Assembly: GCF_015234585.1 (NCBI RefSeq) | Contig: NZ_JADFCM010000008.1 | Span: 558,001-622,000 of the forward strand | Source: Pseudalkalibacillus hwajinpoensis | GTDB taxonomy: Bacteria; Bacillota; Bacilli; Bacillales; Guptibacillaceae | DNA length: 64,000 bases | Direction: 5' to 3' | In this document: positions 17,027 through 25,221 of the stretch, in pieces | How the letters are laid out: each line of letters begins with the position of its first letter | Numbering within the stretch: position 1 is the first letter of the stretch | Notes under the pieces: model-generated | Told to the model about the DNA's origin: nothing | The model's database searches: none | What the model saw: the letters and a program-made list of their open reading frames with translations, nothing else | Position numbers and translations under genes: made by a program

Positions 17027-17825
17027 GGGTTTTCTCCTTGTTAACTTTTGGTGGTACTTTAACTCTTTCCATTACACTAAGAATCTCCTGTAGTAGATTT
17101 GTTCCTGAAGATTGTTTTGCCTCAAGCCACTCACATCCATCTTGATTAATCATTTTTAGGGTCCAGTTATATGAAGGAGAAGAGAGGACGTGTACACCCT
17201 CAATATTCCATACATCATCTTGTTTATAATATATGATCAAGCGATTAGAGTAATGATAGCGTTGAATAGCGCGTTTGAATTGAGAAAGTAGCATGCTGTT
17301 TTTATTCAATTGGTTATTTTGTATAACTTCATCAACATTATGTATCCTTCGCTTTATTATATACTGATTATAATCAATTGGATCCAAGAGGAGTTCTTGG
17401 TTAAGTCTATCTGGTAAATGTTCTAAGCCCATTAACATACGAGGCACTATAACTTGTCTCCATGTAACGTCTGGAGATGAATGAACGTATACTTGAAATT
17501 TGCAGTTATCGAGTTTTTTACACTCAATAATATGATCATCACCGAAATAGAATAAGCTCTGTCCTTTTAGGTCAGTTGTGATTTCTACAATGAGATTTGT
17601 TTTTGCCAAGACCCACATGGCTTGGATAAATGATTCTTCAAATTTCAATTCTTCATCTGTATAATTCACAAGATTTTTGGCATAAAGCTTTTTAAATGTC
17701 TCTTCCCAAGCATGCTTCATTTCATTGGGATTATCAAAAGGTGAAGAGATGCCAATTAAGACTTTTCCTCCAAGAAATTTTACTATTAAATAGATTTCTT
17801 TTTTGGATAGGGTCCATGTTTTCAT
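17016..17825 (-). CDS. Soluble protein of the LXG module, unknown family
   Basis: 269 residues, no membrane segments. It starts MKTWTLSKKEIYLIVKFLGG and mixes helices and strands. Size, position and overall look recall the cytosolic accessory proteins (EspG-like or DUF5081-like) found beside LXG genes in Listeria and Bacillus, which bind secretion substrates, but I cannot confirm the family by eye. It overlaps the 139-residue gene by 11 bases and follows the membrane protein gene after 29 bases, with an AAAGGAGAT site before the ATG. The base composition is visibly AT-rich like the rest of the module. Confidence 0.7.
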   Translation of the reverse strand: MKTWTLSKKEIYLIVKFLGGKVLIGISSPFDNPNEMKHAWEETFKKLYAKNLVNYTDEELKFEESFIQAMWVLAKTNLIVEITTDLKGQSLFYFGDDHIIECKKLDNCKFQVYVHSSPDVTWRQVIVPRMLMGLEHLPDRLNQELLLDPIDYNQYIIKRRIHNVDEVIQNNQLNKNSMLLSQFKRAIQRYHYSNRLIIYYKQDDVWNIEGVHVLSSPSYNWTLKMINQDGCEWLEAKQSSGTNLLQEILSVMERVKVPPKVNKEKTHGI

Positions 17826-17854
17826 AGCTTATCTCCTTTTAGTATATAAAGTCC

Positions 17855-18577
17855 TTACCTCATGTTCTTAATATAATTTTCCCTTTCACTTTTCGAAAGA
17901 TTAAAGTCCGGACGTAATTTTTTAACAGTATCATAATTCTGCTTGATGAAAATATATTTCTGGATCCATGTTGATAAGAACGATGTTAACACTGTAAATA
18001 TTGCTAATATTAATATAAGTACTATCAGTTGAAGAGAATCAGTGACAAACGAAGACATTAACAACTGTGCAATGATATACCCGAAGCTGGACATAACTAC
18101 GATAGGTGCAACATTAATTTTAATTCCTTGTTTTTGATTTTTTTGGAAAGTCCGTTTCTTTAACATCTTCCTATAATAAATGTGAAAGAATAATAGCAAC
18201 GAAATAATAGCTACAAGCCCAATATAAAAGTAGTAGTTTTGTTTTACACCAATATTAAAGAATAGGAACTTTTGAATAACTAGAAAGTAAATATAGGTTG
18301 TTACTAATCCAAGAACGCCAAAAAATAAGTAGAAAGCATGTTCAAATTTATAGGGAGCAATAAAGCAGACAAGTCCCCAAAGGTTAATTGCTATGATAGG
18401 AATAATGCCAGCCCAAAATAATTGGATAGAAAAAGGAGCACTTATCAAGGGGATAATCCCCATAATATCTAAGTAAATAAACAAGAACCCAAAAATATAA
18501 TGCCGATTATTTTTGGGTAGTTGTAGTTTACTAATATAGGAAAATGTGAACTCGTCGATGTCTTTACTTTTTTTCAA
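17855..18577 (-). CDS. Polytopic membrane protein of the LXG module, candidate immunity protein
   Basis: 240 residues with about six hydrophobic helices. It is clearly homologous to the first 230 residues of the protein at 22446-23537: shared PLISAPFS / PYMIGPFS, INLWGLV / LNLWMIV, FIAPYKFEHAFYL / VVAPYKLEKAYYL, FNIGV / INLGV and TVKKLRPDF / TVRKLYPDF. It directly follows the LXG gene. Genes in this position commonly encode the immunity protein, and a polytopic membrane protein is what one expects against a pore-forming effector. That role is inference. Confidence 0.75.
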   Translation of the reverse strand: MKKSKDIDEFTFSYISKLQLPKNNRHYIFGFLFIYLDIMGIIPLISAPFSIQLFWAGIIPIIAINLWGLVCFIAPYKFEHAFYLFFGVLGLVTTYIYFLVIQKFLFFNIGVKQNYYFYIGLVAIISLLLFFHIYYRKMLKKRTFQKNQKQGIKINVAPIVVMSSFGYIIAQLLMSSFVTDSLQLIVLILILAIFTVLTSFLSTWIQKYIFIKQNYDTVKKLRPDFNLSKSERENYIKNMR

Positions 18578-18613
18578 ATGTCGTCACCTCATTTGTTATA
18601 GATTAAAATTTGA

Positions 18614-20074
18614 TTAATCAAACCAAGGCACAATAGAATTAATACCTTCTCCAATATCATCTAATAATGCAGTTGTACCTTTCTTAATAGCATCACCGAT
18701 GGAGTCCAATTCTCCATCATTATCAACATCCATGAATTTAAGATCACTCAAAGCAGTAGTAATGAAGATTCCTGCTAACGCACCAGCTAATGCTCCGACT
18801 GCAAGTCCAACTGGACCTCCAATAACGCCTCCCGCAAGAGCACCAGCATATGCTGAAGCTACTATTGATGACCCAGCAATTACAACATCCCCTGCTACAT
18901 TGCCGGCGATTTCGCTGGCTGTTTTTTCTTGTTGAATGCCATGAATAATATCACCAGTTACAGTGGCTGCTACTCCCACAACACCAATTCTATTTCCTGC
19001 CCATTTAAAGGATGCTTTAATGTTTGTCATAGGATCAACTAACTTATAAAGTTTTGGATAATTGGTAGCGTTAGTACCAGAATAAGTTTTCTTATTGAAT
19101 CCCATTAATTCAGGATTCGTCACATGAATTCTTGTTTTAGTAGCACCTTGGGCAGTTAGGTAGAATTCCCTTTTAACCCCAAAGCCTTTAAAATTTTTAT
19201 TAATACTCTTTGCGGTAGTGTAACCGGTAGCGGTCGCTACACCAAGATTCGTAGCCGCATTAATAGAATTCTCTCGCCAAGATTCAAAATTTAAACCTAG
19301 AGTAGGAGAAGGGTCCCAATTCATCTCGTTGTTGAAATCGGAAATACCTACACCATTTGATATGACTCTAGGGTGTTTCGTAATAGAAGAAAAAGCATCG
19401 GTAGATATAATTGGTTTTTCGGAAATTTGATTATAATCATTATTCGATTGATATGTATCAACTGATAATTGTCCACTTTCAAAAAGTTCGTGGATTTGAT
19501 TAATATATTTATTCATTAACTGGATATCTTGATCAACTTTATCTAGAGAGGTCCATTGATTTTGGTCAAATTGAAATAACTTTTCTACTGTTTCATCTTT
19601 ATGTTGCTTTGCCGATCTAAGTTGTTGATGGAATCTATTATCATCTAAAGGTGGTATTGAGATGATGTCATTTACACTATGAATCGTTTGATTTGCATCA
19701 TTGGTAATATCGATTACCGTATCTTTTGCATATGTTAATCCAGTCTCTAAATCTTGTCCTAGAAAGCTTTCTCTTATTAATCCATTCGAAGATGGTTCGT
19801 AAGATTCCATCTCATTCTTTAAATCGTCCAAAGTTGATTCATATGTTTCTATTACCTGGTTATAAAATTCTAGAAATGAATGGTGTGCATCGTTATAGAA
19901 AGCTCTTATTGATTGGCCTCCTTTTCCTTTGAAGGACGCTTCAGTAGAAATAAAGTCTTGAATAGCAGATTGGATATTACTTATTTGATCTTTTTGCTGT
20001 TTAAGATCTCCTTTTATTTCAATTAGTCCATTTTCAATTGATTTGACATCCAACGTTTTCATTATAGCATTCAT
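18614..20074 (-). CDS. LXG-domain type VII secretion effector with glycine-rich C-terminus
   Basis: 486 residues. The N-terminus (MKTLDVKSIENGLIEIKGDL, then KGKGGQSIRAFY at about 54-65) is a typical LXG domain that extends as a helical rod to about residue 210. After a linker, residues about 370-450 hold a glycine-zipper-like stretch (AGALAGGVIGGPVGLAVGAL followed by AGALAGIF), then a calcium-loop-like DVDNDGELD and a short amphipathic end. No nuclease, NADase or deaminase motif is visible. The layout resembles membrane-permeabilising LXG toxins such as streptococcal TelE. It is secreted by a YukE/EssC-type machine encoded elsewhere. An AGGAG site precedes the ATG, and the gene lies three bases after the YwqI-like gene. 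Confidence 0.88.
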   Translation of the reverse strand: MNAIMKTLDVKSIENGLIEIKGDLKQQKDQISNIQSAIQDFISTEASFKGKGGQSIRAFYNDAHHSFLEFYNQVIETYESTLDDLKNEMESYEPSSNGLIRESFLGQDLETGLTYAKDTVIDITNDANQTIHSVNDIISIPPLDDNRFHQQLRSAKQHKDETVEKLFQFDQNQWTSLDKVDQDIQLMNKYINQIHELFESGQLSVDTYQSNNDYNQISEKPIISTDAFSSITKHPRVISNGVGISDFNNEMNWDPSPTLGLNFESWRENSINAATNLGVATATGYTTAKSINKNFKGFGVKREFYLTAQGATKTRIHVTNPELMGFNKKTYSGTNATNYPKLYKLVDPMTNIKASFKWAGNRIGVVGVAATVTGDIIHGIQQEKTASEIAGNVAGDVVIAGSSIVASAYAGALAGGVIGGPVGLAVGALAGALAGIFITTALSDLKFMDVDNDGELDSIGDAIKKGTTALLDDIGEGINSIVPWFD

Positions 20075-20077
20075 CTC

Positions 20078-20356
20078 CTAACGTAATTGGATAGAGGAGG
20101 AGAGCTGTTTGTCCGCGTTCTCTAATTGTTGAACAGATTCTCGTACGGTCTGGTTGTTTTCGGTAAGAATCTGTTTGTAGGCATTTCCGACCTCTGTTAG
20201 CATGTGATTTAACTCATTTAATCGGTTTACGACGTCTAGCGTATTTCCTTCTCCGGTGTTCTTTGGTAGCTCTGCGTTAAAGGCGCTTAAGCTTTTCTCA
20301 ATGCGACTGATCGATTGTTCAACTTCACTGAACGTTACTAGCAATTCGTTACTCAA
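20078..20356 (-). CDS. YwqI-like (DUF5344) LXG partner protein
   Basis: 92 residues, all helical, shaped like a WXG100-type hairpin but without WXG. Order and size match B. subtilis ywqI, which lies between ywqH and the LXG gene. Such proteins bind the LXG domain and help target it to the secretion machine. The start is the TTG at 20356 within ATTGA, overlapping the stop of the preceding gene, with AAAGGAG upstream, so translation is coupled. Confidence 0.8.
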   Translation of the reverse strand: MSNELLVTFSEVEQSISRIEKSLSAFNAELPKNTGEGNTLDVVNRLNELNHMLTEVGNAYKQILTENNQTVRESVQQLENADKQLSSSIQLR

Positions 20357-20721
20357 TTTGCATTTCTCCTTTCCCTCGCTTCTTCTTCTAAACGATGTGT
20401 TTCCTGGGTTATGTTTAATTCCAATGCTTGTATTTCACGACGAAGATAATCTGCTTTATTTTCCATTGTCGTAAGTGCGAAGTTTAACTGATTGATCGAT
20501 AAATCTTGATAAGCCATCTTCATATCTTCGCGTATATTTTGGAACGAGTTCGCTAATTCCCCGGCCCATGTAGCGGGGGAGAGCTCAGGTTGATCGACAA
20601 GCTGTTTATTTTGGAGAAATTCACTCTGTAACCCATCTAGCTTCGTTAAACTAGCTTGAAGGCGGATGAGCTGAGCTCGTTTTTCCGCTACTTTAGTTTG
20701 TAAATAAGATAAATAGGACAT
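20353..20721 (-). CDS. YwqH-like (DUF5082) LXG partner protein
   Basis: 122 residues from the ATG at 20721, preceded by AAAGGGGATAG; upstream in-frame codons overlap that site. It starts MSYLSYLQTKVAEKRAQLIRL and is helical with a coiled-coil-like C-terminus. There is a central W (ATWAGELANSF) in the position where DUF5082 proteins have W.G. It is the first gene of the module. Its promoter should lie in 20722-20900, but I see only a TATACT box on the minus strand and no convincing -35. Confidence 0.8.
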   Translation of the reverse strand: MSYLSYLQTKVAEKRAQLIRLQASLTKLDGLQSEFLQNKQLVDQPELSPATWAGELANSFQNIREDMKMAYQDLSINQLNFALTTMENKADYLRREIQALELNITQETHRLEEEARERRNAN

Positions 20722-21139
20722 TTGCGCTATCCCCTTTGTATGGTTGATAAGAAAAATCATACTCAAGCAGTAGTATATGGTACCAAATGGAAGGATTCTG
20801 GTAAATAGGTTGTTCTACCTGTTCGTGAGACTGACGTACGGGGTACTTGTACCTATACCCGTTTCCTGATTTTTAGTAACCATATTTTTGTAAAAATGGT
20901 AATAGTGTTAATCGGTGGTTTTTTATAGCTTCATAGAGTTTACGTAGCCTTCACTAACAGGTTTAATTATGAAAAGGAGTTAGATGTTAAATGGTTAGGG
21001 TGTTCGTTTATCGGGAAAGTACGGAGTAGACTCTGTTAAAGAATGTTCATACTTTTGCCATAACAAAAACGAGATTGGCGCTGTTATACTTAGGATAGAA
21101 GTCATGAATCAGTTCACCTAGAAAAGGAAAGAAGGAAAA
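20722..21139. other. Divergent intergenic region upstream of the LXG module
   Basis: 418 bases between two divergent genes. It contains AT-rich stretches (ATTTTTGTAAAAATGG near 20885) and must hold the promoters. No clear operator dyad or terminator was seen. Confidence 0.4.
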
Positions 21140-21409
21140 ATGATGAGCACAGAATCTGAATCTAAACTATTGTTTTCATTGAGCATTGTGCAGTTTATCC
21201 TATCTGCGTTAATACTTTTACTTCCGATTATGTATCTGATTACTCCTGAAGAGGAGAATTTACTACTATACGGTATTATGGGATTTGGCGTAATTAATTT
21301 ACTTGCTGGTATTTCGAAACGTATCAAAGGGGAACACCGTTCTGGTATGTTTTACTCCATCGCGGGAGTTGTGCTGTTTGCGATTGGTGTAAGCATGTTG
21401 ATGTTTTAA
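21140..21409 (+). CDS. Small membrane protein, unknown
   Basis: 89 residues with three hydrophobic helices (about 10-32, 42-55 and 68-89) separated by a short acidic turn (TPEEENL) and a basic loop (KRIKGEHR). Two adjacent ATGs (21140 and 21143) follow AAGGAAAGAAGGA; the second has the better spacing. It is monocistronic, ending at a strong terminator. No family recognised. Confidence 0.65.
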   Translation: MMSTESESKLLFSLSIVQFILSALILLLPIMYLITPEEENLLLYGIMGFGVINLLAGISKRIKGEHRSGMFYSIAGVVLFAIGVSMLMF

Positions 21410-21425
21410 TAGATTCTTATAGTAG

Positions 21426-21462
21426 ACAGACCTATTCTCATGTGAGAGTAGGTCTGTTTTTG
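21426..21462 (+). terminator. Intrinsic terminator
   Basis: ACAGACCTATTCTCA pairs with TGAGAGTAGGTCTGT (one G-T) and is followed by TTTTT, 16 bases after the stop at 21409. Confidence 0.9.
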
Positions 21463-21526
21463 TATGGAGTAGGGAGAACGTTTGGCTGCATCTCTTAATT
21501 AAGCGTAGGTGATTCGACATGAAGTT

Positions 21527-21553
21527 ACATAAAGCGGGTGGTGACAGGCACTC
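21527..21553. repeat. 27-base dispersed element with GTGACAGGCACTC core, copy 2
   Basis: Differs from the copy at 13685-13711 at a single position. It lies in a non-coding stretch. Confidence 0.75.
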
Positions 21554-21695
21554 GTGGGTCTTATCTACCAAAAAAAGTATTTGAATATTTCGGAATATTA
21601 TCTATAATCAAGGTGAAGGGTGGAAATATTTACAAGGATATAAAAGGGCGATTTGAAGGCATGTAGTTTATGCTTTTGAGGAGGTGATGAAGAAA

Positions 21696-21779
21696 GTGAA
21701 TGGATACATAAAAGCCCCAGAATGTTTTGTCTTGGTGGACACATTCTGGGGCAGTTGTTGGCTTGCAAACCAACATTGA
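21696..21779 (+). CDS. Possible 27-residue peptide with very strong ribosome-binding site and internal hairpin
   Basis: GAGGAGGTGAT (21678-21688) is nearly a full complement of the 16S rRNA tail. It is followed by ATG (too close, 21687) and then a GTG at 21696 that opens MNGYIKAPECFVLVDTFWGS-CWLANQH. The frame contains an 11-base perfect stem (GCCCCAGAATG at 21714-21724 with CATTCTGGGGC) and a second small stem GTTGG/CCAAC. It precedes comK. It could be a leader peptide, a small toxin-like peptide, or simply a structured RNA whose SD-like sequence is fortuitous. Confidence 0.35.
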   Translation: MNGYIKAPECFVLVDTFWGSCWLANQH

Positions 21780-21875
21780 TTTTAGTATACCCTGTATTAA
21801 AGCAGAGGGGAACCGTAATGGTGAATGCGAATGAATCTTATACCCGATTTAAAGGGACGGAAGGGAAAAGTAGGC

Positions 21876-22358
21876 ATGGTCAATAACGAAGTAGAAATCT
21901 TAAATGACTATGAAATTAGTAAAACGACCAGGGCGATTGTAGTGGCGAAAGAGGTTGGGTTTAGTTCGAGAATTTATGATCGATGCGGTATCTATTTATC
22001 AACAACAAATCCAGTAGATTTAATAAGGCAGGCTTGTCTCGAAGCAGGGGTTACGTATGAAGGGCGAAGAAAGGCGGTTATCTATCATTTGAAGTACGAA
22101 CAGCAGACGCCCATCATCGTTTCCAATTGGAATGCGATTTCGGTTTTTCCAACAGAGTCACCTGAAAGCATCGATTGTTGCTGGGTATTTTACCAGCATG
22201 TTAGAGACGTGTATGCGATCACGAAGAGTACTACGATGATTTTGTTTCAGGATGGTTTTGAGCTACTGGTTCCTGTCTCAAAGGGCAGACTACAAAAGCA
22301 AATGGAGCGAATGGGGCGCTGGATTAGTCATTATTCGAATAATCCTGTTTATTGTTGA
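21876..22358 (+). CDS. comK: ComK family competence transcription factor, short form
   Basis: 160 residues from the ATG at 21876 (GGAAGGGAAAAG upstream); in-frame ATGs at 21825 and 21831 would add up to 17 basic residues. It matches ComK in order: a YEI start, the R-C...Y segment, YEGRRKAVIYHLKY against YAGRKAGTYEVTK of B. subtilis, PPI-like TPIIVSNWNAISVFPTESP against IFLFPTLSS, W-HV-DV and the FELLVPVS strand. ComK drives competence genes by binding paired A/T boxes. The protein stops soon after MGRWISHYSN, so it lacks about 25 residues of the C-terminal tail that in B. subtilis is needed for activation. It may be a paralogue with a different role. Confidence 0.85.
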   Translation: MVNNEVEILNDYEISKTTRAIVVAKEVGFSSRIYDRCGIYLSTTNPVDLIRQACLEAGVTYEGRRKAVIYHLKYEQQTPIIVSNWNAISVFPTESPESIDCCWVFYQHVRDVYAITKSTTMILFQDGFELLVPVSKGRLQKQMERMGRWISHYSNNPVYC

Positions 22359-22367
22359 GAGCGTTGG

Positions 22368-22393
22368 AGGGGTCAGGCACGTGCCTTACCCCT
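22368..22393. repeat. Inverted repeat (AGGGGTCAGGCAC|GTGCCTTACCCCT)
   Basis: A 13-base dyad with no loop and one mismatch, ten bases after the comK stop. Copy of the dispersed family. Confidence 0.88.
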
Positions 22394-22445
22394 TATTTCT
22401 GTTAAACTATAGAATAATAGGATTTAATTGGAAGGTTGAGAATGC

Positions 22446-23537
22446 ATGGGCAATCCAAAAATATCTGATAAAGAGATGTTAGCCTATTTAAGATTTAGAA
22501 CTCCAGAAGAAAATCAGGTTGGGATTTTTTTCTTGGTTTTAATTATCATTGATTTCTTAGGATTTTTCCCTTACATGATCGGTCCGTTTTCAAGACCGTT
22601 CTTAATAGCTGCGCTAGTCCCAGCTATCGTTCTTAACCTGTGGATGATCGTCTATGTAGTCGCGCCTTATAAACTAGAAAAAGCATATTATCTTTTGGTA
22701 GGAGTTTTTTCGATTGTTAGTGCTTATTTGTATTGGTTAGGGAGCGAAAAGATCATTTATATCAATCTAGGCGTTGAGGGATACGCTGCTTTTATTGTTG
22801 GGTTGTTTATTCTGATTCTTCTCATCACGTTCTTCTATTTCTATACACGTTATCAAAGTCGTAAAGGGAAATATACGCGTAGCAAACAGAATCGGCAGCA
22901 TCGAAGTGGATTTGGCATTTTGGTGACGATAGTGTTTATATTAGGCTCATCTCAGTTGGGGAATATCATAAACACTACGAAAGTGATGGATTTGTACGTT
23001 ATTTTAGGGATGCTTTGTTTGCTGTCGTTCTTTATGTTAATTATGATCGGAAGTCTTCATCAATATCGCTTTATTCATAACCACCTACCAACCGTTCGAA
23101 AGCTTTATCCTGACTTTGGTAAAAGGAAGAAAGATAGAAAAGTATATCATCACTACAGTCTAGCCGTTATAAAAGAAGATGAATTAACAGAAGAAGAGAT
23201 GAAAACGATGACGGATGAATTAGGTGAATTTATTTCTTTTCTTCCAGTGAAAAAGGTAGCAGTAGATGGTTTTGATCAGGAGGGTTTGCTTGATGTGTTT
23301 CCCGGAGGAGGTTGTGGTCCTTTATGGATCGCGGTGATGAGAGTTAATCAGGAACACCTTGATGAGGATATAAAGAAAATGGTGAGAACGAAGCGTTGGA
23401 AGTATTTCTTCAAAGGTATTCCTGAGGAAGAGTATGAAAAAGTGGAGGATGTCGTTCACTTTGACCCGAAAGAGGCAGTCCTTCAATCAGGGGATCTATC
23501 AGAAGTGAGAGCTTTTCTGCAGAAAAAAATGAGATAG
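22446..23537 (+). CDS. Fusion of LXG-module membrane protein and soluble domain
   Basis: 363 residues. Residues 1-230 carry six hydrophobic helices and are homologous to the membrane protein at 17855-18577. Residues about 235-363 are cytoplasmic and homologous to the 139-residue protein at 16607-17026 (VNQEHLDEDIKKM, KRWKYFFKGIPEEEYE and EVRAFLQKK regions). The ribosome-binding site is AAGGTTGAG. No LXG gene accompanies it, so it may be an orphan immunity protein kept after loss or without the toxin. The fusion argues that the two separate proteins of the LXG module form a complex. The function itself is not known. Confidence 0.8.
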   Translation: MGNPKISDKEMLAYLRFRTPEENQVGIFFLVLIIIDFLGFFPYMIGPFSRPFLIAALVPAIVLNLWMIVYVVAPYKLEKAYYLLVGVFSIVSAYLYWLGSEKIIYINLGVEGYAAFIVGLFILILLITFFYFYTRYQSRKGKYTRSKQNRQHRSGFGILVTIVFILGSSQLGNIINTTKVMDLYVILGMLCLLSFFMLIMIGSLHQYRFIHNHLPTVRKLYPDFGKRKKDRKVYHHYSLAVIKEDELTEEEMKTMTDELGEFISFLPVKKVAVDGFDQEGLLDVFPGGGCGPLWIAVMRVNQEHLDEDIKKMVRTKRWKYFFKGIPEEEYEKVEDVVHFDPKEAVLQSGDLSEVRAFLQKKMR

Positions 23538-23636
23538 AAGTACGTACCAACCCCATTACCAATTACTTGAAGGAATGAAACAAGTAAAACGAGAAGTAGT
23601 TAGTGTGATAGACCATGGTGTTGGAGGTGGAGGTAG

Positions 23637-23834
23637 ATGGAAGATACAGCGTTCTGGATTATGATCGGCGGTGGTTTACTGTCCCTCATTGCCTGGGGAT
23701 GGTATTATGCGTCTCTTGGAAAACGAATTGCGAAGGAAGAAGAAAAGGCAGGACGAGATCTCACGTATGAAATCAATCCGTATACGGGCAGTTCGCACGG
23801 TGTTGATTCGAAAAAGAAGCAGGATCGTAAATAA
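23637..23834 (+). CDS. Small membrane protein
   Basis: 65 residues with one N-terminal hydrophobic helix (about 5-25, rich in Gly and Trp) and a polar Lys/Glu-rich tail. GGAGGTGGAGGTAG is immediately upstream of the ATG. No family recognised. It is followed at 23869 by another small membrane gene. Confidence 0.6.
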   Translation: MEDTAFWIMIGGGLLSLIAWGWYYASLGKRIAKEEEKAGRDLTYEINPYTGSSHGVDSKKKQDRK

Positions 23835-23868
23835 GGTGATACTCTGCTAAGTGCTTGGAGCTATGCTA

Positions 23869-24135
23869 ATGAAGAATGAACGTAACTCTGCTAAGATGTT
23901 TTATCTAGCTATTGGGATCATAGGGCTAGTCTTGATTGCGGTGGTATTTTTACGTATGCAAATAATGTTTGATAATCAACCTGGAGCTTTTGGTTTGATG
24001 ATAAGCTTTTTCTTAATCCTCACCTATATTGAATTCCTGGAAAAGAAGGCGGGGTTAAGTAGGAAATACAGGTGGACGAGAGCGATGGGATCGATGGTGT
24101 TATTGACTTGTCTCACCATCTATATTTACCTGTAA
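23869..24135 (+). CDS. Small membrane protein
   Basis: 88 residues from the ATG at 23869, with TTGGAG eight bases upstream; earlier in-frame GTG/ATG codons at 23851 and 23863 overlap that site. Three hydrophobic helices with short charged connectors (FLRMQIMFDNQ and EKKAGLSRKYR). No family recognised. A terminator follows. Confidence 0.6.
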   Translation: MKNERNSAKMFYLAIGIIGLVLIAVVFLRMQIMFDNQPGAFGLMISFFLILTYIEFLEKKAGLSRKYRWTRAMGSMVLLTCLTIYIYL

Positions 24136-24150
24136 TAGACGGAGGGAGTG

Positions 24151-24180
24151 AAAAGCTGCGTTGAAGCGCAGCTTTTTTTC
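24151..24180 (+). terminator. Intrinsic terminator
   Basis: AGCTGCG, loop TTGAAG, CGCAGCT, then seven T. It ends the group of small membrane genes. Confidence 0.88.
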
Positions 24181-24216
24181 TGTCGATTATTTTCATGTGG
24201 AAAGGGTGAACGGGGA

Positions 24217-25047
24217 GTGGATTTGAAGCTCATATTGGAACAATTGGATGTGAACGATAGGCAAGTAGATCTTGATCACCTTATTAATAATATGCTTCAG
24301 CAAATCGGTAGTACAGATCCTGTTTTAAGAGACGATCTCATTTATTCGACGTTTAGCAAACTGGTTATGATGGATTTCTTAAATAAAGAACAATTGACTC
24401 ATCTATTGAACGTTTGTCTTGATCAAGAACATCTTTTTTATCAAATTGGAGAGCGAGAGACAGACTCGGTTTTCACACGTTCTTTTTCGGTTCTGGTAGT
24501 TGCACTTGTAGTCGAAAAAGATCGCTCCAGTCGTTTCCTGAAGAAAGAACAAATCGAAGCTTCGATAGAAGGAATTATACGTTATTTACAAGAAGAGCAG
24601 GATACGCGCGGGTTTGTAGCATCAAAGGGATGGGCGCATAGTATCGCTCACGGAGCTGATGCTCTTGCGGAATTAATCAGACATCCGTTTTTTGATAGGG
24701 AGAAAACGGTTGAGTGTCTTGATGCGATTCAAGAGTGCCTTTTCAAAGAAGGTACATATGTGGACGATGAGGACGAACGGCTTTTGTTTGCGATCGAAGC
24801 ACTTTTGGAGAAGGGAATGAAGGAGGAGCGGCTGAGTAATTGGGTGACGTCACTTAGTGACAATCTTGAATCCCTTTTTGAAGTGGAAAGGTATAGTGTG
24901 GCATTCTTTCATAAGAAGGGGAACGTCTTAAGTTTCCTGAAAAGCTGTTATTTTAGGCTGTTGATCAGGGATACGTGTTCTGATGCGAGGAGTGTAATTG
25001 AAGACGTCGTGGAGAAATGGACGAGGAAGATTTATTTAGGAGATTGA
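24217..25047 (+). CDS. DUF2785 family protein
   Basis: 276 residues from the GTG at 24217 (AAAGGG ten bases upstream); a TTG two codons later with GGGGAG is also possible, while upstream codons run through the terminator. The protein is soluble and helical, with the family signature GWAHSIAHGADALAEL in the middle and an alpha-alpha repeat feel around it. Function of the family is unknown. Length is normal. Confidence 0.78.
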   Translation: MDLKLILEQLDVNDRQVDLDHLINNMLQQIGSTDPVLRDDLIYSTFSKLVMMDFLNKEQLTHLLNVCLDQEHLFYQIGERETDSVFTRSFSVLVVALVVEKDRSSRFLKKEQIEASIEGIIRYLQEEQDTRGFVASKGWAHSIAHGADALAELIRHPFFDREKTVECLDAIQECLFKEGTYVDDEDERLLFAIEALLEKGMKEERLSNWVTSLSDNLESLFEVERYSVAFFHKKGNVLSFLKSCYFRLLIRDTCSDARSVIEDVVEKWTRKIYLGD

Positions 25048-25221
25048 GCGTGGTACATAAGAAGCGGTGTTACAACGATCTAAGCATTATGGAATAAACC
25101 CTTAGAAAGGAGTAGTCTCAGTACCAAAATTATTACCAGGAAAGCTAGTCTTGTTTGTACTAGGAGTATTTGTTGTTCAGATCATAGTTTTTGTATGAAT
25201 CAACACTTGGGAGGTAAAAGA

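Noticed and set aside
20820..20870. GGGGTACTTGTACCTATACCCG, similar to the inverted repeat
   Set aside because: It lacks the CAGG/CCTG core and pairing is weak.
25119..25194. Hydrophobic 25-codon frame after AAAGGAG (PKLLPGKLVLFVLGVFVVQI..)
   Set aside because: No ATG, GTG or TTG at usable distance. It may be a decayed small peptide gene, but cannot be supported.
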